A DNA stretch of 64,000 nt from Symsagittifera roscoffensis (taxonomy: Eukaryota > Xenacoelomorpha > Acoela > Convolutidae): positions 50,637,346 through 50,701,345 of the forward strand of contig NC_087064.1 of the NCBI RefSeq assembly GCF_963678635.1, in the 5' to 3' direction. A program made the translations under genes and the position numbers. The notes beneath the pieces are model-generated. The model was not told the origin of the DNA. It worked only from the letters and a program-made list of their open reading frames with translations, and made no database searches. Shown one piece after another: positions 33,271 through 42,971 of this stretch (position 1 is its first letter; every line of letters starts with the position of its first letter).

Positions 33271-34619
33271 CGCAAAAAAAACGAAATAATTGAAAAGTTC
33301 GAACGCGATTGGCTTAATATTAAAAAAAACATAATGTTCACAAATTGTTCCAGAACTAATTACTGATTAGTTCGCCAATACTCAGGATTAAAATCTCGCA
33401 CCAAAAAAAGCCAAAATTTTAAACTGCATCCTTTCAATAAAACAAAAACTACGTTGAAAGAAGCTGTCAATAATGTATAAATCACGACAACGTTTATTTT
33501 TTGAATTTTCTCAGATAAAATATTTCATTGTATGATAGCAAAAAATTCGTTTTTTTTCTGCAAAAAGCAACTTTTTTGAACACTTAACTTGTAGGGAAAT
33601 TACTCCAAATACCCGTAGGTGAACTCTCCAAATCACTCTCCAAAATATATAGATGTTGTTAGTAATAATAAAAATCATGTGTTACGTAAGACGGAGAATT
33701 TTTTGGCTATCAAAAAGATATATATTGTTAGTAATAAAACAAAAAAAGGTTCATTTATTAAAAAAAAAGAACCAATGAGTGCCCTTCTGGAATGGTGCCA
33801 GACTTCATATGATGTACAGTTTGATACAAAATTCTTGGCAATTGGCCTGGATAGTGTATTTTTTTAAAAATTGACTAAGTGAGTCAAAACTAAATCCAAA
33901 CAAACAGCACATTTTTAAATCTGGTAAAACTAGGCTATAATCAATTGGTTCACTTTGAAAAAAAAATCACTTTCAAGATTTTTTTGTGTTGACAGCCTAA
34001 ACTTAACACAATTTTATTCTTCAGTGACAACAAAAGTCATCAAAAGCAACAAGTTGAGCACTTTTTTAGTTTTTTTTTCACCACCATGAAAAAAAAATGC
34101 TTATAATTGCCTTAAGTCAAACGGAAAACTTATAATATCACTTGTATAAGAATGTTGGATCCAAAACCAACATATTTAAAACAAAAATTAAGTTCGTCTC
34201 AATAAAAATCTGCCAACTGGTGGATGCCTTGGTATGATGTTAAGAAGATTTCGCTGTCACTTCATATCAATCCTTGAGACATTTATATTGTTAATTTCAA
34301 ATGTTTTGTTAATTTAAGCGCAAAACGAAATGAAGACTTTGAACAGTTCAAACAGCTGTAAGAAAATATGAGACGGTGGGTTCGCAATAGTGCGCCTTGT
34401 TATAGTTTCAATAACAAGGACTGTTTTTTTGGATTGTATCAGACGATGCTTAGCAAATAGAGTGAATGTAATCTAATAGTTTCGATGGCTTGAAGGATAA
34501 TTTTTTAAGTTTTTAATATCACACTTAACAAAGAAAAGGATGATACATCTACAAAAATATGTACTTAATTTGTACTTTTAACGAAAAAAAAACTATTACT
34601 CAAACTAGAAAAAACTAGG
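33271..34619. other. AT-rich intergenic DNA
   Basis: No gene, RNA or transposon protein recognised. TGTTAGTAAT-type decamers recur (near 32766, 33656 and 33727). Confidence 0.6.
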
Positions 34620-36140
34620 ATTTTGAATATGACAAATGTAGATTGGACAAACTGTCAGTCCAAAACGGCTGTGTTTTTCATAGATTCAAAATGAAAACAC
34701 AAAAAAGTCAGCTAAAAAGTTCAAGGACGAGATTCCAAATATATCAAGAAACCTGCACGCAACAGTCTAAAAAATAATAACATCACATCAACTACCTTCT
34801 ATACATAATAACTACCAACACCCATACATTTACGAAGAAAAATCGTGATCAGAAGTGTACTGATGAATAATTTTGGACTTGTCATATCTTTGTCGCATTC
34901 CAAGCTGACAGTAATTTAACTATACTTTGAAAATATTTGTTAAGAAAGAAAATTTTCATCTACCTTAGATGAAAAATACTACATATACTGATAGTTTACT
35001 GAACGAAACAATAGGTCGATTGATAGTTCCTTCTGTTTCAATTAGTAACTTAATTCATAAACAACGGGTTAGATTATATCAAAGATCATAGTCGATCTGG
35101 TCCTAGAGTTAAAATAAAACAGATAAAGTAAAAAGAAGGATTTATTAACGTTTACCAATTGGAGGGATTTCTAATTTTAAAACTCACTTTTTTTCACTTA
35201 CAAAAAACTGCTGGGAGTTAGGGGAGAGAGTTTGTCCGCTCCTTGTCGAGAAATGGCTAGAATTTCCAGTGTCCGCTGTCAGTCGAGAAGTTTGTCCGAA
35301 CTGAAGGTGGTTGCTCTCGGTGCCATTCGAATAGACTTTTTTAGACTTTTTTAAATTTTAAGAGCAACAAACAAGAAAAAAAAAATAGTTCAGTCGTCTG
35401 TTTTGGCCTAAGGAAATAGAGTCACTGAAAAAAAACAGGCAGGCTCATCCGAAACAATTTTAGTTTGGTTTTCTTTTTTCCTACTATTAGACTTCAGTCT
35501 TCTTTTATTCTCTTATCCTCCTTCCGATCAGGTGACAGATACTTGCATTTTATTGATTTTTATACATTAAAAAAAAAACTTAGGTAATTCGGGGATAATT
35601 ATAATAATGTACCCTGCTGTAGTTACTTTAATATTCAGAGCAATTGGGGGTTCATTTGTTTTTTCGAAGCTAAAACAAAAGACAAACTCTGCCTGACAGG
35701 CGTACTTGATAAACATGTTCCATCAATCATCCGTTAAACTTAATTAAAAATCTTTGCCTTTTTCCAAGATTTATAAAACTGAAAGAATAAAAAAATCTGT
35801 TGAGAAATTGAAAATTTAGACATTTGAATTTGTCTTTTAAAGTTGAAAATTAGGTTGTTCAGTTGAAAAATGAATAGAATGTTAGGTTAAAAAGGCATTC
35901 CTAACTTAACGTTTTAACGAATTTAGAATAGAATAGAGTGTACTCGAATGTAATGTAATCAATCAAAACAATATCCATTTTATTAGTTTAGTATTTCCAA
36001 TATCACAATATGAGTGCTAAGAGAACTTTTACTTTTTCTTGACTGACGGAGGCCAGCAAACAAAGTTGCAGTAAAAGCCTAGAAAATTCCATAAATTTTT
36101 CATCGCAACCATCGTCCTTCAGCAGCTGATCCATCTCTTC
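34620..36140 (+). repeat. Diverged duplication, copy A
   Basis: Shares ordered blocks with 36930-37400. Examples are a GATGAATAATTTTGGACTTG segment near 34863 matching one near 37152 (GATGAATGATTTCGGACTTG), TTGTCGCATTC(C/T)AAGCT after it, and near 36030-36130 a GACTGACGGAGGCCAG segment matching GACATACAGAGGCCAG near 37316. Copy A has about 1 kb extra between the two homologous parts. Non-coding. Confidence 0.65.
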
Positions 36141-36172
36141 ATCGTCCTCCAGCAGCTGATCCAAGTACCCAC
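36105..36172 (+). repeat. Two-copy 29-bp tandem repeat
   Basis: CATCGTCCT(T/C)CAGCAGCTGA followed by TCCA is repeated after a CTCTT spacer. It stands out in AT-rich DNA. It is short and not clearly coding. Confidence 0.75.
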
Positions 36173-36929
36173 AATGCTTCAAAATCTAAAAAAAAAAATT
36201 GAAGGCATACTGAAAAAAGAACTTGACGCCTCAATATTGATTTTGCATCAGAAAACTCTTGCTAATTTTTTGAAAGCCAAAAGGACCAGAGGAAGCTGCA
36301 CATTGTGTTTTTTGACAATTTCAAGGTTTATTTTTGGTCACTGCTCGAAAATTGTCACTCAATTTCTAGCAATATTTGATTTCATTTGCTTGTTCTAACC
36401 ACCGTCCGCGAATTATGCGGCTCGAACCAAAGCTGGCAGTTTAAGACTGGCTCAATTTCAGGTTCACAACTGCAAACCGATGCAATTTAGTCTTGGCAAC
36501 CTTTTGTCATCGCCCAAACCAGAGAAAAAAGGATGAGCTCGACTTGGTTTTCTCAAAACGAAACGGACTCTTTTTTTCTTCATAACTCCTCAAACAGGTA
36601 AATAGAAAAAAAAATCACTAAAAAAGGACCAGAAGAAACAAAAAAGCATCGTACTTCCAGCAACCTAAGCAAACCTACGCGACCCACCCCACCAGCAAAA
36701 CTAAAAATTTCCCAGACTACATCGGCACCAGGTATATAATCCAATGAGCCAAAGTTTTTCCATTGAACGATTTCGATATAAAAGATTAGACTCAGCTCCG
36801 AAAAATTCGCCAATGTTTAACTTGTACAAATAACGAAAAAATCAGATCAGATGAATGAAATTGGAAAAAGTAGAGCTTTGGTCTTATCGATGTCACAGGC
36901 AATCCAAAAAAACGTCAAGCGCAAAGAAA

Positions 36930-37400
36930 AAGTTTAGAGTATGACAAACTGTTATTCCAAGTTGACAGCCTTTTCCAGAGTTTCAAAACCAACGCACAAA
37001 AAAAAATATTGAATTACGAGAGGACAGATGAATCAAAAAACTTGCAGGCAATATATCAGAAATAAATCGAATCACAGCAACTACCCTCTCAGCTTTATAA
37101 CTTCAAACACACATTTGCTTATAGAGAAAACTCGAGATGTGAATTCCTCTGATGAATGATTTCGGACTTGGCACATCATTGTCGCATTCTAAGCTAGCTG
37201 TAGCCTAATTATGATTTAGAATGTTTTCTTAAAAAGGAGAATTTTTTAATCGAACTCTGAGGGTAAGAACTACACAAAATGGTAACAGCGCTAACAAAAT
37301 TTTCCTTTTTATCTGACATACAGAGGCCAGAAAACAAATGGCACGAAAACTTCATCAATTGCTAATAGTGAGTTTTGCGTCACAACCCTAGCATTCAGTA
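36930..37400 (+). repeat. Diverged duplication, copy B
   Basis: The shorter partner of 34620-36140 in the same orientation, ending about 48 bases before the duplicated cadherin C-terminus. Confidence 0.65.
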
Positions 37401-37447
37401 TCTTTGCAAAACTCTAGTGTAGAGCATGTTCATCTTTTTTGAACTTG

Positions 37448-37606
37448 ATCTTTATCTAACCAACATCACCTGGCTATTAGAGTGAACAGAGCTGTTGCAG
37501 GGAGTCAACGAGGTCGAAACGAAAACAGCCCTAGACCCTACATCCAAGAAGAGCAGGTGTGATGAGAGCGTAGACTGAACTCAACTCCTCTGACAACTAA
37601 CCATAA
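37448..37606 (+). pseudogene. Duplicated fragment of the cadherin C-terminus and 3' flank
   Basis: Matches about 32585-32745 at roughly 90% over the last 34 codons, including the TGA and the following CTCAACTCCTCTGACAAC segment, then runs into the assembly gap. The frame to the stop is open (ending PYIQEEQV versus PYIREEQV). About eight of ten coding differences change the amino acid, so selection on the protein looks relaxed. No transmembrane or EC segments precede it; upstream is unrelated AT-rich DNA. It is either a truncated duplicate or the edge of a paralogue split by the gap. Confidence 0.85.
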
Positions 37607-37806
37607 NNNNNNNNNNNNNNNNNNNNNNNNNNNNNNNNNNNNNNNNNNNNNNNNNNNNNNNNNNNNNNNNNNNNNNNNNNNNNNNNNNNNNNNNNNNNNN
37701 NNNNNNNNNNNNNNNNNNNNNNNNNNNNNNNNNNNNNNNNNNNNNNNNNNNNNNNNNNNNNNNNNNNNNNNNNNNNNNNNNNNNNNNNNNNNNNNNNNNN
37801 NNNNNN
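37607..37806. other. Assembly gap (200 N)
   Basis: A run of exactly 200 N, probably a fixed-size scaffold gap. The true distance is unknown. On its left is the duplicated cadherin end, and on its right a retroelement already inside the reverse transcriptase. Confidence 0.98.
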
Positions 37807-37808
37807 GG

Positions 37809-39134
37809 GACAAAACAGGGATTGCCTGCGAGCTGGGGCTGTTTCAACGGAAGAGGATGCCCTTTGGACTATGCAACGCCATGGCTACGTTTCAACGATT
37901 GATGGCACATGCATTGATAGGTGTAACAAAGAAATACGGCAACCTGATAATGTGCTACGTGGATGACGTGGTAATTACGACACCGAAACTAGAGGACCAC
38001 ATCGAGCAAATAGACGAGATATTTGCCTGCATGAAGAGATCGGGACTAAAATGCAAGCCAACAAAGTGCGAAATACTTAAGGACTCGATTAAATACCTGG
38101 GGAGGATGGTAGACAGACACGGCATCAGACCAGACCCAGATGCAGTAGAAGCAGTTCTGACCTGGAAATCGCCAAAAACGGAACATCAACTGATGAGCTT
38201 CTTGGGTTTTGCGAACTATTACAGTGAGTTCATTAAGGGCTATGCGGACAAAGTGTACCCAATGCAACAACTGATGAGGCACAAGGGCAAGAAATTCATG
38301 TGGAACAATGCGGCAGAGGAGTCATTCCAGAGAATAAAGAAGGAGTTGTGTAAAGCACCGGTGCTGGGGATGCCAACGGAAAAGCGAATGTACGTGCTGG
38401 ACACGGATGCATCGGTTGTAGCGATTTCTGGCATTCTCCATCAAGAGATGGAGTGGAATGGGAAGACAGTCTTGAGACCAATAGCATACGGGAGTAAAGT
38501 CTTGAGTGATACGGAGATGAAGTACGGGGCGCCCAAATCAGAGATGTTCGCAGTGGTTTCCTTTGTCGAAAAATACAGGGCGTACCTAGGCAGCGAGCCG
38601 TTCAAGTTACGAGTCCACAACAGGGCACTCAGCTGGTTGAAAACGTACTCAATGGGTCAAAGCTTCATAGGGAGATATATAGTTCGCCTGGATGGATACA
38701 ACATGATAATTGAGCATAGGACGAGAGACAAACATCAGAATGCCGACAGCTTGAGTAAGAAGACAGAGTTCTACAGGAGACAGGAACAGAGGGAGGCGGG
38801 TAGGTCAGAAATCAAAAATGGCTTCTCCTTCACGGATAAGGAAACGTATGATAGTCTTCCACCCACGAGATGGCTCGACAAGTCTGGCAAACCCATAGAA
38901 GATCACCCCGAACTACCAAAGGAACGTCCGGAGAAAACAATATTGAAAACGACCCGAGGGATGCCAATGGGGATAATGCTCAAGTCAAAAATTGTGAGGG
39001 AGACACTCAAGGCAAAAAGCTATGATCTCAACCAAGTGAAAACGGGAAGAGCAGAGATAAATGAAGACTTGAGGAGATTACTCGAGGAACTGCCAGACGA
39101 TAAACCTGTGGTACAAGGGAAGGGTGAAGAGTAA
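37809..39134 (+). pseudogene. pol: Ty3/gypsy reverse transcriptase and RNase H (5' truncated by gap)
   Basis: An open frame of 441 residues begins directly after the gap inside RT at KTGIACELGLF and continues MPFGLCNAMATFQRLM. The catalytic YVDD is at 37956-37967, followed by thumb and connection sequence including FLGFANYY. RNase H follows, with YVLDTDAS, a SEMFAVV glutamate and RDKHQNADSLSKK. The usual DNRAL aspartate is replaced by His (VHNRALSWL), while copy 2 keeps VDNRAL. The first RT catalytic Asp is lost in the gap. The chain continues through a TRWLDKSGKP linker that is also present in copy 2. Confidence 0.93.
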
Positions 39135-39698
39135 CCGGAGTTCACAATATTGAAAAGAAATGAGGCGGATGGTAGCGAGGACTCGAAAGAAAGGAAACCT
39201 GATGGAAACGAAGTCGTGCAGTCATTGGTTGAGAGGATCCCTGAGGACATACTTGAGAGGACTATGGTCAGGATGAAAAAGATAGCATTCAAGGAAGAGG
39301 CTGTTTACCTGGGACTGAGTCAAGAGTCCGGCGAGAGGGACAGTGCAGAGGAAGATGCTGAAGAAGAAAATTTGTCCGGGGAGTGTGAAAGAAGCAACGA
39401 TGATACTGGCATACTGATATACTGGTATCTATGCATGATACTGGCAGAAGAGAAGATGAGGCACCGAGATAGGGAACTACAAACGGATCCCTCCTCAGGA
39501 ACGTACAATTTGGATCAGCAGGAGGTGCGCGGAGGGTGAAGAACTTGAAAGAATTGCAGTATCAAGGAAACCCTTCAGGGAGCTATCATGCAACTCGAAT
39601 GTCAGAACAAACTTGGTGCCAGAAGATGACAGGGAAGATTTTGAGGAGGATAGTTTGCGTCAAGCTGAAAGATGACATTCACAGTCCCGGAGAAATGA
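39135..39698 (+). pseudogene. Acidic linker between RNase H and integrase
   Basis: Open frames (chiefly 39150-39539 and its continuation) rich in Glu, Asp, Ser and Arg. The stretch ILAEEKMRHRDRELQTDP and a later EELERIAVSR align in position with copy 2 (LLVETRARQLDREVYQDP; DDLETIAVSKR). The segment is thus an inherited part of the polyprotein, interrupted by frameshifts. No enzymatic motif is visible. Confidence 0.6.
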
Positions 39699-40652
39699 AT
39701 GGTCAAAATTATGGCACTAAAGGAGCACGTCAAGACGAGATATAGGCTGTCGGATCTGATAAGAGCCCAAAAGAACGACAAGATGACAAGCAAACCTCTC
39801 CAAATGGATCCGGACGGGAGCCAAAGAGAAAGGAGACCTGGAAAAAGACAGCTACAAGATCTTGAGCCAGTTCTACAAAGAGAAGAAAAGATTTTGCTCT
39901 ATCACACAGCTGATGGGGTGGTAGCATGCAGGAGAAAGGATGAGGAGAAGATACTACACAAGCGTAACCTCATCATACTACCACAGTTGTACCAGACGGA
40001 GGTGGTTATTCAGATCACACGACCAAATGGGGCATCAGGCGACAGACAAAATGCAACAGAGAATACTACATAGGTTTGATTGGCCGGGATTAAGAAAGGC
40101 CTGCGAGAGATGGGGTGAACGCATGTCTGGCATGTCTACAGGTGAAAGACCCACGGAAAATGAAGTTTCCACTCAAGTCCGTTGAGAGCTCGAAATTCAA
40201 CGAGGTTGCACAGGTATATCATCAAAAGATCTGCATGACAGAGTCGGGATATAACCAGATATTGGTCATAATATACCACTTTACAAAGTTGGCGGAGGAG
40301 ACTTGTGGCCACTTGATAACACATTGGATATCACGATATGGTTGTCCGATGACATCTCAGTCGGACATCGGGAAGGCCTTCGTGGGTGACCTGACAAAAG
40401 ATTTGATGAAGAGGTCGCACATTGCTCAAGCGCACTCGACCACTTACCATCCTCAGACTAACGGGGTTAGTGGAGAGACAGAACAGGACGTTGATGAACA
40501 TGCTGAGGGTATATTGCTCGAGATACATGACAGACTGGGATAAGTATCTGCCGCAAGTGGTGGGGGCGTTCAACATCACGCAACACTCGACGACAGGAAT
40601 CAGTCCCTTCAAGATCAAGATGTTAACGAGCAGGGAGAGAGCAATGCCGTAA
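39699..40652 (+). pseudogene. pol: Integrase, zinc-binding and catalytic core (frameshifted)
   Basis: Pieces in several frames: a leader with YRLSDLIRAQKNDKMTS, then the HHCC finger (SHDQMGHQATDKM, then ACLACLQVKDPRK), the core start VAQVYHQKICMTESGYNQ, TSQSDIGKAFVGDL, and AHSTTYHPQTNG. The first catalytic position (Asp in active integrases, before HQKI) is Tyr here. The second Asp remains in SDIGKAF. The Glu region is split by a frameshift but recovered in the next frame as VERQNRTL. A short deletion follows KLAE. Clearly inactive. Confidence 0.88.
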
Positions 40653-41126
40653 CGAGCAACGTTCTTTTACCCATAATACGAAGGAAAAAAGAAGTGCCTC
40701 AAGCTTATGTGAAGGGAAGCGATCAAGAGACAACAGGAACTAAACGAGCTCTGCAGGAGGAACACGGCGCAAGCGCAAATGAGGCAGCGGAAGAAATATG
40801 ATGAGAAGATACTTCATGCTAAATCGTATGCAGTGGGCCAATACGTCTGGGTGTTCCAGAATGTTATACCTCCAAAGGGGACGAAAAAACTACTCAAGAA
40901 GTGGCGAGGACCATTTATGATCACGGAAGTACACCAGCAGGGACGGTTCTACCGTTTGAGTACGGGGCGAGAAGCGCATTCTGAAAACCTGAAACCTCAT
41001 GTCCCATCTCCGGAGGACTGGTGCGTACCGCAGAATATGGAGGGACTAGAGTACCTTTTGGTACAGCCAGCATCTGAAGTGAACAAAAAAGGCACTAGAG
41101 AAAATAATGATGGCACGAGGGCGTGA
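40653..41126 (+). pseudogene. pol: Integrase C-terminal GPF/Y domain
   Basis: The best-preserved part is 40779-41126. YDEKILHAKSYAVGQYVWVF leads to KKWRGPFMITEVHQQGRFY, the GPF/Y module of Ty3/gypsy integrases, followed by LSTGREAHSENLKPH. The preceding 130 bases carry stop-containing remnants of the segment present in copy 2 at about 61470-61570. Confidence 0.85.
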
Positions 41127-41717
41127 GCAAGGACGATAATGAAAAAATAGAAGCAGGCTCAGATGCGGAATCCTTTGCGGAGGAAGACTGGAACGACCCG
41201 GAGCAGGATGAGGTGCCAAAGTGGACGGAACTAGACTTGCCGATAGCAGCAGGAACTAGGAGTGGTAATCGCAAACGGACAGGCATGAGGTATAAAAGGT
41301 ACGGGGATGACTTCTTGATTGACAAGATACAGCCTGATGAATTAAGCAAAGAGTTACTGAGTGTGGGCGAAATTGGTGGCAGACGATGAATGGCAAATCA
41401 TCAACTGCAACGAACATTACCCGCAGGAAGACTACTTCACACCAGAACAAGAAACAGATCTGGAGCAGAGCGAGATAGAAAGGAGGGAAAACACAAACTT
41501 GAGAATACTAGAGTGGATGCGCGGTGCCAAGAGCAAAGGAGATGAAGAGCAAAGCATCCAGCAGGTCGACGTGTCAGCAGAAAAACACGAGAAAACGAAA
41601 GATCCCCTCTTCGGTTGGACAGCAACCGACAGGCCGCTCGAGATACCGCCAGACAATTCAGAACCAGCATCATCGACGGGGACGTCGATAAATATTTTTG
41701 TCCGGGGAGTGGGGTAG
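41123..41717 (+). pseudogene. Acidic segment preceding the macro-like domain
   Basis: Two frames (41123-41389 and 41361-41717) overlap at a frameshift. Conserved against copy 2 are KRYGDDFLIDKI (copy 2 NPYGDDFLVDRI), NTNLRILEWM (copy 2 LTNLRVLEWL) and the end SINIFVRGVG (copy 2 SMDIFVRGVG). The segment is highly acidic with no known fold recognised. Its position suggests it was translated with, or just before, the macro-like domain. Confidence 0.6.
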
Positions 41718-42312
41718 GACTTACCCACACCAAAAATTTGATGATCAAGAAACTCAGAGAAGTGAGAGAGAGCAGCGGGCTGGAACTGGATGAGGAACAG
41801 GCCGAGCCTACCATAGGACGAAACTTCAAAACAAAGTTTGAAAAACCCAATGAATACTCGGAGAACAACCTGATAACGGACAGCGACTTCAATTCGTCAG
41901 ACAAGACTGGCGCGATCTGTATAACGCCGGACATGAGCTTCAAATCGAGGCTAGAGGCCGAATTCAAGAGAGAATATCAGAACGTGGATTTTCTATTTAG
42001 ACAGAGACCGGGGCTGGAAGAATGGCTGCGCTTCCCCCATCAGTTTCACAATTCCCAGGCAAGTACCTGTGCTTTCTGGTAACAAGGACCAATGAAAGGA
42101 ATACGATAGATCCTGAGCACGTGATGTTGGCACTAACGAGGCTGAGAGACTTCATGGTTCAAAGAAGGATAGTGGAGGTCTCGATACCTGTTTATGACCC
42201 AAACAGGGGCAAATTGAGCCCAAGGGAGTTATATGCCATCCTACACGTGGTCTTCGCAGAAACGGAGATAATGGTACACCTACACAAGAAATACTACTTG
42301 AGTATCGCCTGA
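41615..42312 (+). pseudogene. Macro-domain-like protein of the retroelement, copy 1
   Basis: The frame at 41717-42082 gives GLTHTKNLMIKKL, then ITDSDFNSSDKTGAICITPD, MSFKSRLEAEFKREYQNVDFL. The frame 42022-42312 continues MAALPPSVSQFPGKYLCFLVTR, DPEHVMLALTRLRDF, VEVSIPVYDPNRGKL and FAETEIMVHL. This order and spacing match TARG1/OARD1-type macro domains (ADP-ribose-binding fold): a substrate-loop segment, FK.KF, a VA.L strand, the YLCFLVT strand, an L..AL..MR helix, the P.....G.L loop, and a final VF..T.I.V strand. The TARG1 catalytic Lys and Asp positions do not appear conserved, so binding rather than hydrolysis would be expected. A frameshift near 42030 breaks this copy. Confidence 0.72.
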
Positions 42313-42795
42313 GCTACGGGCGGACAATGGAGGTCTCGAGTTAAGATACATGTGGATCTCGAGTGAGGGTACATGGGGATCTCGAAGCAGGTAGATGAAT
42401 TTTAACGCAATTGGCATGACAATTGAAATTTAAAGAGTTGACGGTGCTAAAACATTAAATGAATCTGCATGCTCTTAGAAACTTCCAACTGAACAGTTTT
42501 AGTGAAACAAATGGATTGAAGAATAATGTTTTAACCACAATAATGGGGGGGTTTAGGTTAGGAACAGAACATTGATTTCTATTTTCCTATTGATTTGTAA
42601 AATTGAGTTGACGACCTAGCGGCACTCATTTGAAAAGAAAAAGAAGGTCTTGAACAAGTTCACGATCAGCATCATTCGAAGGGAGACATTTCTCAAGTTC
42701 TCAAGTTGATTGGTAAGGTGAGTCTCAAGTTGGTTGACGAGGTAAGGTAATTCTCAAGTTGGTTGACAAGGTAAGATCATCTAGAAATTGTGACA
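42313..42795 (+). other. Non-coding leader between macro-like and coiled-coil/SGNH proteins
   Basis: About 480 bases without a coherent frame, AT-richer than the flanks, starting with repeated TCTCGAG/GATCTCGA segments. Copy 2 has a comparable non-coding interval (59514-59878) that is not visibly similar in sequence. It could be an internal leader or promoter, or the remains of an LTR joining two element units; the sequence alone does not decide. Confidence 0.5.
42691..42778 (+). repeat. Three-copy tandem repeat with splice-donor-like cores
   Basis: A unit of TCTCAAGTTG(A/G)TTG followed by (A/G)AGGTAAG-type sequence occurs three times just before the first ATG of the next protein (42796). 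Each unit holds a GGTAAG, close to a 5' splice-site consensus. Confidence 0.75.
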
Positions 42796-42931
42796 ATGGC
42801 AGAATTTGCAGATTGTCGGCAGCGATTAAGAGACCTACGCTCGATGAGCTATACAAACGCTTGAGGGATCTGGACTACACCCAAGTCAATGAGAGGATGG
42901 CAGTGATGTTGAACGCCATCCTGCAGTTGTA
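42796..42931 (+). pseudogene. N-terminal piece of the gag-like protein
   Basis: From ATG (MAEFADCRQ) the frame shifts near 42820 into PTLDELYKRLRDLDYTQVN, ending at a stop at 42929-42931. Copy 2 has a comparable N-terminal piece (FNLDELMDMAEAYV) before its coiled-coil protein. Small and helical, with no recognised domain. Confidence 0.45.
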
Positions 42932-42971
42932 AGCGCAAGGTGAATGCAGGGAGTCAGCGACAGAAGCTACT

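Noticed and set aside
34855-34890. CTGATGA motifs suggesting hammerhead ribozymes (also near 15020 and 37150)
   Set aside because: No paired stem II and no GAAA core in register, so no hammerhead fold.
37538-37847. Open frames across the N gap
   Set aside because: Artefacts of translating N's.
41123-42312. Envelope-type gene after integrase
   Set aside because: No signal peptide, transmembrane segment or glycoprotein-like cysteine pattern. The macro-domain pattern explains the segment better.
42313-42795. LTR between macro-like and gag-like genes
   Set aside because: Looked for a matching sequence at 51.1-52.4 kb and at 59.5-59.9 kb and found no convincing pair. Kept only as a possibility.
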